DNA of 39,928 nucleotides from Ignavibacteriales bacterium (GTDB lineage Bacteria; Bacteroidota; Ignavibacteria; UBA10030; UBA8401): positions 1 to 39,928 of the forward strand of contig JAPLFO010000089.1 of the NCBI GenBank assembly GCA_026390635.1, written 5' to 3'. Below, one piece after another: positions 1-9,312 of this stretch (position 1 is its first letter; each line of letters starts with the position of its first letter). The position numbers and the translations under genes were made by a program. The notes under the pieces were generated by a model that saw only the letters and a program-made list of their open reading frames with translations, was not told the origin of the DNA and searched no databases.

Positions 1-3000
1 GGCGGAACATGGACAGAAGTTCCGTCTCTGGACTTCATACCGCTGAAGACCGGAACTGCCGCAGCGCTGGATGGAAATGCCGCGGGCCATTGGAGTATGA
101 AGACCGGCAGCATTGATGTTCGCGTTGCGAATAATCAGGAGCTATGGTTCCGGTGGACCAAAAAGGGAACGTCGAGCTGCGGTCTCGCTGTGGATGACTT
201 CAGTGTCGTCTTCGAACCGACGACGCAGCCGGCCAATCTCGCTTTCTCTTTCGTCACGGCGACGATGATGACCGTCTCCTTTGCTGCGCCGGTTCCTGCA
301 TCAAGCGGATGCCTCGCCCTCAGGAAAGAAGGTTCCGCGCCGGCCGGAGTTCCCGCAGACGGTGTCTCGTACACACCGGGTGATACACTGGGTGACGCTC
401 TCGTCGTCTATTCCGGATCCGGAGCTTCGTTCGCACAGACGGGATTGAATCCGACAACCCTGTATTACTACTCATTGTTTGCATTCAATGAGAGCGGCGC
501 AGTTGTCAATTATCTGACTGCAAATCCCTTATCTGGAAGCCGGAAGACCGAGGCGTCCCGATCATCGATTGCCAGCGACGTCATTGCGGTTCCGTTGTCG
601 GAATCTGCCGTGCTTTCTTCGACAGTGACAGATCCATCTCCGCTCACCGCCGCAACCGGAATGCAGGTCTGGCAGTTTACCGTGCGGGATGGCGGCAACG
701 TCCCTGACAGCGATACAAAACCCACCATTGTGACAGGAATATCAGTGACGCAAGGACCGGGGAATACTGTCGCCGATTGGACCAGAAGCATTCTTGCGGC
801 AGATCTGTTTGACGGCGCGGTGCGACTGACCGGCGGCTCGGTGAATTCCCAATCAATTGTCTTTACGGGTTTCACTTGCATCGTGCCTGACGGCAGTTCA
901 AAAACTTTCTCGCTTCGTCTTTCTCTCAAGAAGAACGGAGTAGTTGATCATCAAGTGTTTCAATGTGCGCTTTCTCCCGCCTTGATCTCTACGGAAAGCG
1001 ATTCTCTCAGTTCTCTGATGAAATCATTCGCACCCGTTTTGTCAGACGGAACGAAGAATGTATTTCAGGTGATTGCAACAAAGCTCAATTTCAGTCAGCC
1101 GCCCGGCGCCTGTGCGGTCGGCGAGGTTCTTCCGCCGGTCATGGTGGCTGCCACGGATTCCAATAGCAATCGCGACATCGACTTCAACGGATCCGTCACG
1201 CTCACCGCAAACGGCGCAACGCTGATCGGTTCTCCGGTCACTGCATCTGCAGCGGCCGGTATGGCGGCATACAGCACATTGGTCTTCTCGACACCGGGTG
1301 CTGTTGTGACATTAACAGCCGTTTCCGGAAGTTGGTCCAGCACATCGTCTGCGTTTCAAGTTGCCGCACATCGGACGTACCACGTGGATTCCATCAGCGG
1401 AAATGATGCCGCAGACGGTTTGTCCGCCTCCACCGCCTGGAAGACTCTGACGAAGGTCAATGCGGTTGTCTTCCAACCGGGAGACAGCGTCTTGTTCAAG
1501 TCGGGCTGCACCTGGACGGGGACATTGAGACCGATGGGTTCCGGCGATTCAACCGCTGCGATAGTCATCGACCTGTACGGAGGAATCGCAAGGCCGGTCA
1601 TCAACGGGAACGGTGTCGTCGGCACCGCTGCAGTTTATTTCACCAACCAGCAATACTGGGAAGTGAACAATCTTGAGATCACAAATCCAGGCGCGACCGG
1701 TGCCGACAGACGAGGGGTGTACATCACCGCATCGAATTTCGGTTTGGTGCGCCATTGGTACCTTCGGAATCTGTACATCCACGATGTCGCCGGTACGATA
1801 GGGGACGCTCAGACAGATAAAAAGACGGCGGGGATTGGAATCGATGTCACGAATGATGCGACGAAGGCGACCCGCTACGACGATATCCTGATCGACGGCT
1901 GCACGATTGCCAATTGCAACAATCAGGGGCTCTATACCGATTTTGTGAACGGCGGTGACTACCCCATGAGTGCGGCGTGGATGAACCGGCGCTTTACGAA
2001 TGTCCGCATTCGCAACAACACGATTCATCACATTTCGAAGAACGCAATGATCATCCGCTATTTGGACGGCGGCGTGATCGAGCGCAATGTCTGCTACGAG
2101 ACGGCTATCGGCACAACGGGCAATACGATGTTCACGGTCAGCTGCAGCGGGACAGTTTTCCAATACAACGAAGGCTACTATAATCGCGCATCCACTCAGG
2201 GGAATATGGATGGGAGTATGTATGATGCCGATCTGAGGAGCACAAACATAACGTTCCAGTACAGCTACAGCCATGACAACAGTCACGGTTTACTCTGGAC
2301 CTGCACAGATCAGGCCGATTCGAATGTTGTGTGCCGTTACAACGTGAGCAAAAATGATAAAGGCATAATTTTTTGTATCAACTATCCGAATACATCGGTG
2401 TACTGCTACAACAATACGGTCTATGTCGGAGCGGGATTGTCACCCGTCATCATCTCCGAGCGGAACGGAGGCACTTCCGGCACCCCGAGGAAGTATTATT
2501 TCTACAACAACATCGTGTACAATCTCGGATCGAACGCAACGTACGAATTTCATACAAACTACACACGTATTATCGGGAACAATTTATTCTACGGGTTTCA
2601 TCCGTCGAATGAGCCGCAGGATCTTCCCCGGGTGACGGCGGATCCGCAATTCGTGAATCCAGCGACCGGCTTCACCACGGGACTGAATTCCGTCGCAGGG
2701 TTCGCTTTGAAATCGACATCGCCTGCGATCAATGCGGGGATCATGGTCCCCCGGCAGCCCAATCAGGACTATCTTGGGAATCCCGTTCCCACCGCCGGGG
2801 CGGTCGATATGGGCGCGTTTGAATTTCAAGCGGGCAATGATGTCTCCAAAGAAGCCATGACAGTTCCTCGCTCCACCCAATTGAAGCAGAACTATCCGAA
2901 TCCGTTCAACCCGACGACATCGCTGGAATTTGCCGTTGCGGCGACTGGAGAAGCAGCGATCGAGGTATATTCACTGCTGGGTGTTAAAGTTGCATCGGTC

Positions 3001-3135
3001 TTCCGGGGAATTGCACAGGCCGGCCGGATATATACAGCAACTTTTGATGCGACACATCTTTCGTCTGGTGTGTATCTATACAAACTCACGGCAGGTTCCG
3101 CCGTTCTGATAAAAAAAATGATCCTCATGAGATAG
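1..3135 (+). CDS. Secreted parallel beta-helix protein with T9SS sorting domain (5' truncated)
   Basis: The reading frame is open from the first base of the window, so the gene begins upstream and 1044 codons are visible; an ATG at 97 is internal. Residues to about 75 resemble the end of a beta-sandwich ('ELWFRWTKKG...LAVDDFSVVF'). A fibronectin-III-like segment follows (about 75-185, 'LNPTTLYYYSLFAFNESG'). From about residue 461 ('HVDSISGNDAADGLS', 'AWKTLTKVN', 'FKSGCTWTG') to about 940 it reads as a right-handed parallel beta-helix of the pectate-lyase/DUF1565 type, with many N-rich turns ('IRNNTIHHISKNAMIIR'). The last 84 residues are a T9SS sorting domain ('LKQNYPNPFNPTTS' to 'KKMILMR'). 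It is therefore probably exported and cell-surface attached or released, acting on or binding a polysaccharide; the substrate cannot be told. Neighbouring glycosidases support a carbohydrate role. Confidence 0.85.
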   Translation, partial: GGTWTEVPSLDFIPLKTGTAAALDGNAAGHWSMKTGSIDVRVANNQELWFRWTKKGTSSCGLAVDDFSVVFEPTTQPANLAFSFVTATMMTVSFAAPVPASSGCLALRKEGSAPAGVPADGVSYTPGDTLGDALVVYSGSGASFAQTGLNPTTLYYYSLFAFNESGAVVNYLTANPLSGSRKTEASRSSIASDVIAVPLSESAVLSSTVTDPSPLTAATGMQVWQFTVRDGGNVPDSDTKPTIVTGISVTQGPGNTVADWTRSILAADLFDGAVRLTGGSVNSQSIVFTGFTCIVPDGSSKTFSLRLSLKKNGVVDHQVFQCALSPALISTESDSLSSLMKSFAPVLSDGTKNVFQVIATKLNFSQPPGACAVGEVLPPVMVAATDSNSNRDIDFNGSVTLTANGATLIGSPVTASAAAGMAAYSTLVFSTPGAVVTLTAVSGSWSSTSSAFQVAAHRTYHVDSISGNDAADGLSASTAWKTLTKVNAVVFQPGDSVLFKSGCTWTGTLRPMGSGDSTAAIVIDLYGGIARPVINGNGVVGTAAVYFTNQQYWEVNNLEITNPGATGADRRGVYITASNFGLVRHWYLRNLYIHDVAGTIGDAQTDKKTAGIGIDVTNDATKATRYDDILIDGCTIANCNNQGLYTDFVNGGDYPMSAAWMNRRFTNVRIRNNTIHHISKNAMIIRYLDGGVIERNVCYETAIGTTGNTMFTVSCSGTVFQYNEGYYNRASTQGNMDGSMYDADLRSTNITFQYSYSHDNSHGLLWTCTDQADSNVVCRYNVSKNDKGIIFCINYPNTSVYCYNNTVYVGAGLSPVIISERNGGTSGTPRKYYFYNNIVYNLGSNATYEFHTNYTRIIGNNLFYGFHPSNEPQDLPRVTADPQFVNPATGFTTGLNSVAGFALKSTSPAINAGIMVPRQPNQDYLGNPVPTAGAVDMGAFEFQAGNDVSKEAMTVPRSTQLKQNYPNPFNPTTSLEFAVAATGEAAIEVYSLLGVKVASVFRGIAQAGRIYTATFDATHLSSGVYLYKLTAGSAVLIKKMILMR

Positions 3136-3252
3136 ACGTGGATCAGTATTCTGACGTCGGCACTGTCGTGCTATGAGCTCCGTGCGTGTTTACCGCTCTC
3201 GACGTGAATCGCCTGAACAATGCATTCAAAACTGATTCTGACGGACCACACA

Positions 3253-4803
3253 ATGTCCAACACCATATCCCTGCGCACGCTTGCCGTTGCCATCATCGTC
3301 TTTGTGTCCCCGGCTCTGCGTGCCGGAACCGGAGAAGCGTGGTCACTGGAAGACAAGAACCTTCTCGGATTCATCGCAACAAAGACTTCCCTGCAAATTT
3401 CGGGATCTCCCTGGGGCATTCAGGTTGGGACTCTCGAGAATGAGCATATAGGGAAGGCATCACAGATCGGTGTCAAGTGGACACGGCTGCAGGCATCGTG
3501 GCGCGATATTGAAAAGAGGAAAGGCGTCTATTCCTGGGAACAGACCGACGCGGCATTCGCGGCGACTCTTGGCAAAGGAATTATCCCGTTCGTCTGCCTC
3601 TCCGGAAGCAATCCGCTCTATTGTGCAACGACACCGGTGACCGATCCGAAGGAAAAAGAGATCTACGGTTCTTCTCTCTATCCTCCGACAAAAGATCCCG
3701 CCGCCATGTCGGCATGGCTCGCGTTCGTGCGGGCTGCTGTCGGCAGATACAGTGGACAGATACAATTCTGGGAAGTGTGGAACGAGCCCAATCATCGCCA
3801 TTATTGGGGCGCGGAACCGGACGGGAGAGAATATGGTGTCCTGCTTCGTGAAACCTCTGCAGCCATTCGCGAAAGCAATCCGAATGCAAAAGTGATCGCC
3901 GGAGCGCTCGCCGGTCTTGATCCGGACTTCACCGCAAAGTTTCTCGCAGGCGGAAACGCAAAGAATGTCGATGTTATCACGTTTCATAACTATGCAGAGA
4001 TTCCGGAGGAGAGAATCTACAAGGCGGTCGAAACGTGGAAAGTTATCGGAACATTCCACCGGAACATCGAGCTCTGGCAGGGAGAATGCGGCTATCCGTC
4101 GCACAGCAGTACGCGCGACTATCGCGGCAATGGTCCGTGGGGGATGAACATTCAGGCGAAGTGGCTGCTGCGCCAGGCATTCACAGACGTCTATTTTTGC
4201 CGGACATCAGTGAGCAACTATTTTAAGCTTGTGCATCCGGGCGGCAAGGGAGACCTGCCGAAACGGACGACGTTGACATCCCTGGACAGCATTCTGGGAT
4301 TTCCTGCGCGTGGCGGTTCGCGCGTGAAGAGCGTCGGGGTGAACGAAAAATGTCTTCTCGAAAATCCCTCTCTCGAACCAAAGCCGGCGTTCTTTGCGTA
4401 TCAGCGTTTGTGTGCGGTTTTTGATAATCGGTACAAACCTATTCCTTCAGAAGCAAAAATTGCTGTTTCAAATTCCGGATCGTTCTACGGTGTCGGCTGC
4501 GAAGACGACGCGTTTCCCTCTATCCCGTTGACTGCTGTGTTCAATTCTGAAAACGGCAGTCATCTTATTGCGTACTGGCTGCCCTGGCCGCCGCAGGAAA
4601 TCGTACAGAAGGGAACGATTACTCTCCAACTGAATACGATTCAATTTCGAAATCCGGTGCTGATTGATTTACTCACGGGCGGAGTGTATGCGGTTACTTC
4701 GGGTACTGTTCTTCAGAACGGCTCTTCCTTTGTCAATCTGCCGATGGCAGACTATCCGATGATCCTTGCGGAGAGAAATGAGATTTCGATTGTTAAGAAA
4801 TAA
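3253..4803 (+). CDS. Secreted clan GH-A glycoside hydrolase (GH39/GH5-like)
   Basis: A (beta/alpha)8-barrel glycosidase of 516 residues from the ATG at 3253. An in-frame ATG at 3220 would add 11 residues. I prefer 3253 because a signal peptide starts directly there ('MSNTISLRTLAVAIIVFVSPALRA'-type n- and h-regions), although neither start has a strong Shine-Dalgarno. 'WEVWNEPNHRHY' carries the likely acid/base Glu (residue 178), and 'ELWQGECGYPS' carries the likely nucleophile Glu (residue 278). The spacing fits the retaining clan GH-A. 'GVKWTRLQASWRDIEKRKGVYSWE' is the usual early barrel motif. The family is most like GH39 or GH5-related xylosidase/glucanase groups, but the exact substrate cannot be assigned. 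No T9SS tail is seen. It lies 117 bp after the beta-helix gene on the same strand. Confidence 0.75.
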   Translation: MSNTISLRTLAVAIIVFVSPALRAGTGEAWSLEDKNLLGFIATKTSLQISGSPWGIQVGTLENEHIGKASQIGVKWTRLQASWRDIEKRKGVYSWEQTDAAFAATLGKGIIPFVCLSGSNPLYCATTPVTDPKEKEIYGSSLYPPTKDPAAMSAWLAFVRAAVGRYSGQIQFWEVWNEPNHRHYWGAEPDGREYGVLLRETSAAIRESNPNAKVIAGALAGLDPDFTAKFLAGGNAKNVDVITFHNYAEIPEERIYKAVETWKVIGTFHRNIELWQGECGYPSHSSTRDYRGNGPWGMNIQAKWLLRQAFTDVYFCRTSVSNYFKLVHPGGKGDLPKRTTLTSLDSILGFPARGGSRVKSVGVNEKCLLENPSLEPKPAFFAYQRLCAVFDNRYKPIPSEAKIAVSNSGSFYGVGCEDDAFPSIPLTAVFNSENGSHLIAYWLPWPPQEIVQKGTITLQLNTIQFRNPVLIDLLTGGVYAVTSGTVLQNGSSFVNLPMADYPMILAERNEISIVKK

Positions 4804-4810
4804 ACTGATT

Positions 4811-5016
4811 GAGACTTCTGAAAAACTGCTGAATACCGGTCATTCTGAGCACTTCGGCGAGTTTACACTGAGCGCAGCCGAAGTGCTCAGCACAAGCTCC
4901 GCGAAGAATCCATTTGTTGTTTTCAGATCACAATGATGGATTCTTCGTCGCGAAGTTTATCCCGCCGTAGGCGGACGACTCAGAATGACAATTCGTGATG
5001 GTTTTTCAGACGTCTC
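4811..5016. repeat. Palindromic MITE-like element, long copy
   Basis: A nested fold-back repeat fills most of the gap between the two glycosidase genes. The outer arms are 4811-4826 and 5001-5016 (gtttttcaga.gtctc type, 15 of 16 match). Inside lie GTCATTCTGAG at 4839-4849 and its exact complement at 4979-4989. Further inside are the perfect pairs gagcacttcggc 4847-4858 / 4877-4888 and gaagaatcca 4903-4912 / 4937-4946. The GTCATTCTGAG ends and the gaagaatcca pair recur in the copy inside batC (28455-28544), so this is a dispersed family and not a simple terminator. There is no transposase, so it is non-autonomous. Confidence 0.75.
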
Positions 5017-5019
5017 TGA

Positions 5020-5184
5020 TTATCTCTTCATAGAGACGAGGACGCTCAAAGATACAATCTGAAACATGGATTGCGTGTTTTCTACTATACCGGCCATACG
5101 CTGGATAATAATGCGCTGAAACAGGACAGCGCCATTGTGTCCGTCGCAGGATGGCTCTCTGAACTTCTCACCAACAAAAAATAA
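5020..5184 (+). pseudogene. C-terminal remnant of an unidentified protein, possibly alpha/beta hydrolase
   Basis: Between the palindromic element and the GH2 gene there is a coding-like stretch of about 54 codons, open from after a TGA (5017-5019) to TAA at 5182-5184, with no start codon of its own. It reads like a genuine protein end: 'YNLKHGLRVFYYTGHTL', then 'SVAGWLSELL'. A GHxL motif followed by a short amphipathic helix is how many alpha/beta hydrolases (dienelactone hydrolase or acetyl-esterase types) finish, with the His as the catalytic one. I therefore infer that an upstream gene was lost, perhaps with arrival of the element at 4811-5016. The stop is only 3 bp before the GH2 start, as in an operon. 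Function is uncertain. Confidence 0.4.
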
Positions 5185-5187
5185 CAT

Positions 5188-7254
5188 ATGAAAAAGAAAT
5201 TCATTGTTCTCCTTACACTGCTTCCCGTACTCCTCGCTGCTCAGCGCGTCGATCGGTTAATCAACAACTCCTGGAAATTTACGAGAGAAAATCCCCGCGG
5301 CGCATCGGCAGAACAGTTTGACGATTCCCGATGGGCGGCTGTCTCACTGCCGCATACATGGAATGCTCTCGACGGACAGGATGGAGGAAACGATTACTAT
5401 CGCGGAACGGGATGGTATCGAAGGACGCTGGCAATTGATTCGAAGTACAGAAATAAATCCATTCTGCTCAAGTTTGATGGCGCCTCTACCGTGACCAATG
5501 TTTTTGTGAATGGAAAACTTGTGACGGTTCATTACGGAAGTTTCGGCGCATTTGCGGTCGATATTTCGAATGCCGTTCGGCTCGGCGGTACGAACACCAT
5601 CGCTGTCAGCGTGAACAACGCAAAGGATACCACCGTTCCGACGCTGAGGGGCGATTTCACAATATTTGGCGGTCTGTATCGGGATGTGCATCTAATCGTC
5701 ACAGAGAAAATCTGTATCTCGCCGCTGGACCATGCCTCCACCGGGGTCTATGTGCAGCAACTGACGACGAACGATGTTTCTCTTTTGACTGTTACGACAA
5801 AAGTCCGTAACACCCTGGACCGCGAACGGAAAATCATTCTCCGCACAGCCGTCAAAGATGCACTCGGAAAAGCCGTGACAACAACCGAAGAGGCGGCAAC
5901 GGTGCCGGCGTCGACAACGGTCGATGTGCAGCAACAGATGAAGATACCATCGCCGCATCTCTGGAATGGACGGAAAGATCCTTATCTCTACACATTGAGC
6001 TCTGAAGTGGTGGAATCGAAGAAGATCCTCGATGCCGTTACTCAGCAGATCGGTCTCCGATACTATGCGATTGATGCATCGACGGGGTTGACACTGAATG
6101 GTTCACCGTTGCGTCTGAATGGAGTCAACAGACATCAGGATCGCGAGAATATGGGCTGGGCGATCACAGCGAAAGAGCACGATGAAGATATCCGCATCAT
6201 CGGGGAAATCGGCGCCAATGCAATCCGGCTTGCCCACTATCAGCATGCACAGCACTTTTATGATTTGTGCGACCAGAAGGGATTTATTGTTTGGGCGGAA
6301 CATGCCCTCGTGGATGACATCGCCGGGAACGAACAATTCGTGACCAACTGCAAGGAGCAGCTGACGGAACTGATCAAACAGAACTACAATCATCCATCGA
6401 TTTTTTTCTGGAGCCTGGAAAACGAATTGATTCCCGACGAGAATCGCGACTACTATACCAGGGTGGTATCGGAACTCAACGCGCTTGCGAAGAAATTGGA
6501 TCCGACGCGATCAACGGCCGTTGCCACGCGCAGCAAATACAAGGCGAACGAAGGCATCAACAGTCAAAGCGACGTGCTCGGCATCAACGTCTATCGCGGC
6601 TGGTACGAATCGAAACCCGAAGATTTCTCCAGGTACATCGATACGGTGCACGCGCAGGTTCCATCTGCAAAACTCTGCATTAGTGAATATGGTGCCGGTG
6701 GGGCGATCGATCAGCACGAGTATCCGGCGAAAAAACCAAATCCCAGAGGCCCATGGCATCCGGAGGAATGGCAGAGCATTCTGCACGAAGCAACATGGAT
6801 GCAGATTGCCCAGCGCCCATACTTGTGGGGGTCATTCGTCTGGAATATGTTCGATTTCGCTTCGGACGGCCGTGCGGAAGGAAATCACTTCGGCAGAAAT
6901 GACAAAGGATTGGTGTCGTATGATAGGACTGTGAAAAAAGACGCCTTCTACTGGTACAAAGCGAATTGGAATCCGGAACCCATGGTCTATATCACCAGTC
7001 GCCGGTATTCGCCGCGGCCGTTGACGATGCAGGAAGTCAAGGTCTATTCCAATTGCGAGTCTGTAGAATTGTTTTTGAATGGAAAGTCTCAGGGAAGAAA
7101 AAAATCCTCCGGCAAAATGTTTCAATGGGATTCGGTGCAATGGAAGGAGCAGGAGAATACCATCGCCGTGGTAGGAACCTCCGCAGGCAATGAAGTGGAA
7201 GATCGGTGTGTCATAATTGCATTGCCAATGAGCGCTGCAGACACAAAAAATTAA
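5188..7254 (+). CDS. Secreted glycoside hydrolase family 2 (beta-galactosidase-like)
   Basis: This 688-residue protein has a signal peptide ('MKKKFIVLLTLLPVLLAAQ') followed by the GH2 order. A jelly-roll sugar-binding domain ('WKFTREN...SLPHTWNALDGQDG', 'GTGWYRR') spans about 25-170. An Ig-like domain follows to about 275, then a TIM barrel ('LNGVNRHQDRENMGWAI', 'NAIRLAHYQHA'). The acid/base is the last Glu of 'WSLENE' (residue 413; the usual motif is WSLGNE). The nucleophile is Glu500 in 'LCISEYGAGG'. A short C-terminal beta domain ('NCESVELFLNGKSQG') is present. The enzyme should cleave beta-linked galactose or a related sugar (GH2 also holds beta-glucuronidases and mannosidases) outside the cytoplasm. 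'NHPSIFFWSLENE' is diagnostic for the family. No T9SS tail is seen. Confidence 0.88.
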   Translation: MKKKFIVLLTLLPVLLAAQRVDRLINNSWKFTRENPRGASAEQFDDSRWAAVSLPHTWNALDGQDGGNDYYRGTGWYRRTLAIDSKYRNKSILLKFDGASTVTNVFVNGKLVTVHYGSFGAFAVDISNAVRLGGTNTIAVSVNNAKDTTVPTLRGDFTIFGGLYRDVHLIVTEKICISPLDHASTGVYVQQLTTNDVSLLTVTTKVRNTLDRERKIILRTAVKDALGKAVTTTEEAATVPASTTVDVQQQMKIPSPHLWNGRKDPYLYTLSSEVVESKKILDAVTQQIGLRYYAIDASTGLTLNGSPLRLNGVNRHQDRENMGWAITAKEHDEDIRIIGEIGANAIRLAHYQHAQHFYDLCDQKGFIVWAEHALVDDIAGNEQFVTNCKEQLTELIKQNYNHPSIFFWSLENELIPDENRDYYTRVVSELNALAKKLDPTRSTAVATRSKYKANEGINSQSDVLGINVYRGWYESKPEDFSRYIDTVHAQVPSAKLCISEYGAGGAIDQHEYPAKKPNPRGPWHPEEWQSILHEATWMQIAQRPYLWGSFVWNMFDFASDGRAEGNHFGRNDKGLVSYDRTVKKDAFYWYKANWNPEPMVYITSRRYSPRPLTMQEVKVYSNCESVELFLNGKSQGRKKSSGKMFQWDSVQWKEQENTIAVVGTSAGNEVEDRCVIIALPMSAADTKN

Positions 7255-7318
7255 TATTGAAAGCGGATGCTTCGGCAGCAAGCGGCGATCATGATCCTCT
7301 CGATCAGTCTGCTGCGCG

Positions 7319-9019
7319 CTACAAACCGGCGGGAGCGCCGTCGCGGCGGGGATCAGCTGCGCCGGTCAGTCCACCGGTTGCCGGATCGATAGCGATCGCA
7401 TGCACGCCGCCAAAATAAGCATTCACGCTTCCGTTCAGATTCACCTTCCACCCCCTGGCTCGCAGTCCTTGGATCGTTTCAGCCGGCATACGGCTTTCGA
7501 CGAAGAGTGTGTGTTCCAGAGGGAAGAATCGCGGTGCCTTGATTGCGTCCTGAAGAGACAGGCGTCCGTCAAGAATCGCCGTGATCACTTGGGCAACGGT
7601 CGGTGCGATGCGCGGACCGCCGGGAGAACCGATGACCAGCACCGGTTTTCCGTTTTTCCTTACGATGGTTGCGGCCATGTTCGATGTGGGACGATGAAAT
7701 GGTTTGACGCTGTTATGGCGCGACGAGTCGCCCGAAAAGTCTCCCATATGATTGTTGAGGAGAATGCCGCTGGCGGGAGCCATCACTCCGGCGCCGTAAA
7801 AATCGTTGATCGATTGGGTAAGACTGGCAAGATTTCCCGCGCTGTCCACGATGACGACATGAGTCGTATTTCCCGTTTTGGCCGTCTGATAGTTTTCCCA
7901 AGCGGGAACGATCGCCGGCACAGGCTCGTCTTCGCAGGATCGTGAAACGGTGGAAATCCATTCATCTGAGAGAAGTGTTGATACCGGCTGTTCATCAAAA
8001 TCCGGGTCAGAAATCGAGGCGGCCACATCCGCCAGCGCCTGGCGGCTGGCGGAAGCGAGACAATGAACGTATTCCGCCGAGAGATAGTTCTTTGATTTCA
8101 AGTTGGTGCGTTCGGCGATTCTCAAGATTTCCATCATTGCGGTGCCGCCGATGCTTGGCGGAGGGAGCGTGATGATCTCATAACCATTGTATGAACCGTA
8201 CAGTGGTTTCCGAATGCGATAAGTGTACGAAGCAAGATCGTTCCGCGATAGAACACCTCCCCGTAGCTGTACGGCGTTCACAATATCATCAGCGTACGGA
8301 GGAGCGTACAAACGGGTGAGAGAGGAGGCCGCGAGCGACCGCAGCGTCGCCGCGAGCTGCGGCTGCCGGACGATGAATCCTGCCTCCGGAGGGAATCCGC
8401 CGTCCATGAATATGGATGTGATGGCAGAATCGCTGAGAATATCCTGTGTATGATCCTGTATGATCGCGACCTGTTTCTCACTCAGAGAGAAGCCGCTGTC
8501 TGCGACACGCGCCGCGGGCTCCAGGAGTTCCGGAAGATGTTTTGTGCAGAATTTGTCGAAGATCGCTTGCCAGCCGGCCGGTGCTCCGGGAGTTCCAATG
8601 GCATTTGCCCCATGCTGGCGAAAGAGCTGCAAAGTGTCGAATGGATCGTAGTAACGCCTGCGGGCGACGTTTTCCGGCGCGCGTTCGCGATAGTCGATAA
8701 CTGTGAAGGAGTCCCGTTTCGCATCATAATAGAGGAGAAAACCGCCGCCGCCAAGGCCGGAGGCATGCGGCTCGGCAACGTTGAGCGCGGCAACGGTCGC
8801 GAGGACCGCATCAGCGGCGTTGCCGCCGGACTTCAGCATCGCTATTCCGATATGCGAGGCGATCGGATGTGCCGACACAACCATTGCGGAAGATGATCTT
8901 CCGAAGAGCACATTCGTGCTGTCCTGTTCCGGATGATAGAATGTCCGCGACGATTGTGAACAGCCCGAGAGGAGACAGATTGTAATAAATGCGGCAGAAG
9001 CGGTTATTCGCTGATTCAT
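7319..9019 (-). CDS. ggt: Gamma-glutamyltranspeptidase, lipoprotein
   Basis: An Ntn-hydrolase that removes gamma-glutamyl groups from glutathione and related peptides; it matures by self-cleavage into large and small subunits. The start is the ATG at 9017-9019, preceded by AGGA at a normal distance. It gives a 566-residue protein, close to the usual 560-580. A longer in-frame extension to 9430 would run into the divergent gene and is not credible. The N-terminus 'MNQRITASAAF...LLSGC' is a lipoprotein signal with Cys20. 'SHIGIAMLKSGGNAADAVLA' and 'EPHASGLGGGGFLLYYD' are family motifs. Cleavage should occur before Thr385 in 'GNTTHVVIVDSAGN'; 'GILLNNHMGDFS' and 'VIGSPGGPRIAPTVAQVI' follow. It is transcribed convergently with the GH2 gene and divergently from the DUF1800 gene. 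Confidence 0.92.
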   Translation of the reverse strand: MNQRITASAAFITICLLSGCSQSSRTFYHPEQDSTNVLFGRSSSAMVVSAHPIASHIGIAMLKSGGNAADAVLATVAALNVAEPHASGLGGGGFLLYYDAKRDSFTVIDYRERAPENVARRRYYDPFDTLQLFRQHGANAIGTPGAPAGWQAIFDKFCTKHLPELLEPAARVADSGFSLSEKQVAIIQDHTQDILSDSAITSIFMDGGFPPEAGFIVRQPQLAATLRSLAASSLTRLYAPPYADDIVNAVQLRGGVLSRNDLASYTYRIRKPLYGSYNGYEIITLPPPSIGGTAMMEILRIAERTNLKSKNYLSAEYVHCLASASRQALADVAASISDPDFDEQPVSTLLSDEWISTVSRSCEDEPVPAIVPAWENYQTAKTGNTTHVVIVDSAGNLASLTQSINDFYGAGVMAPASGILLNNHMGDFSGDSSRHNSVKPFHRPTSNMAATIVRKNGKPVLVIGSPGGPRIAPTVAQVITAILDGRLSLQDAIKAPRFFPLEHTLFVESRMPAETIQGLRARGWKVNLNGSVNAYFGGVHAIAIDPATGGLTGAADPRRDGAPAGL

Positions 9020-9156
9020 GCAAAATCCTATGTTTTCTCCGGCCGAGGTGTCTGCCTCACCGGATGCGAAATGAGCAGCATCGAACCCTGTTTGTGTCCG
9101 ATGCAGTAAAGATATCACTTTTTTGAGTTGATATTCAAGAGAGAAGGGAGGATCCC

Positions 9157-9225
9157 ATGAGATCTTCTGGACTGTGTTCTCTGCGGCTAAAGCATTTTGC
9201 GCTGAGCAATTACAAAAGAACATAA
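9157..9225 (+). CDS. Possible 22-residue leader ORF
   Basis: In the 293-bp divergent gap between ggt and the DUF1800 gene, the ATG at 9157 is preceded by a strong Shine-Dalgarno (gggagg, 6-7 bases upstream). It opens a 22-codon frame ending at TAA 9223-9225. The peptide ('MRSSGLCSLRLKHF...') resembles nothing I recognise. It could be a translated leader, a decoy site, or chance. The evidence is only the ribosome binding site. Confidence 0.2.
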   Translation: MRSSGLCSLRLKHFALSNYKRT

Positions 9226-9312
9226 TGACATCAAAAACTGTTATCTTTGTGAAGGCAAAGCAGCTTGTTCCCGGCTGCGTCGGACAGTTCCGCAAAACAG
9301 ACGGAGTCATCT

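Noticed and set aside
1549-2286. 245-codon minus-strand open frame inside the beta-helix gene
   Set aside because: It mirrors the plus-strand gene, has no ribosome binding site and no recognisable domain; a shadow of biased codon use.
7255-7318. Terminator between the convergent GH2 and ggt genes
   Set aside because: No stem followed by a T-run could be found in this 64-bp gap.
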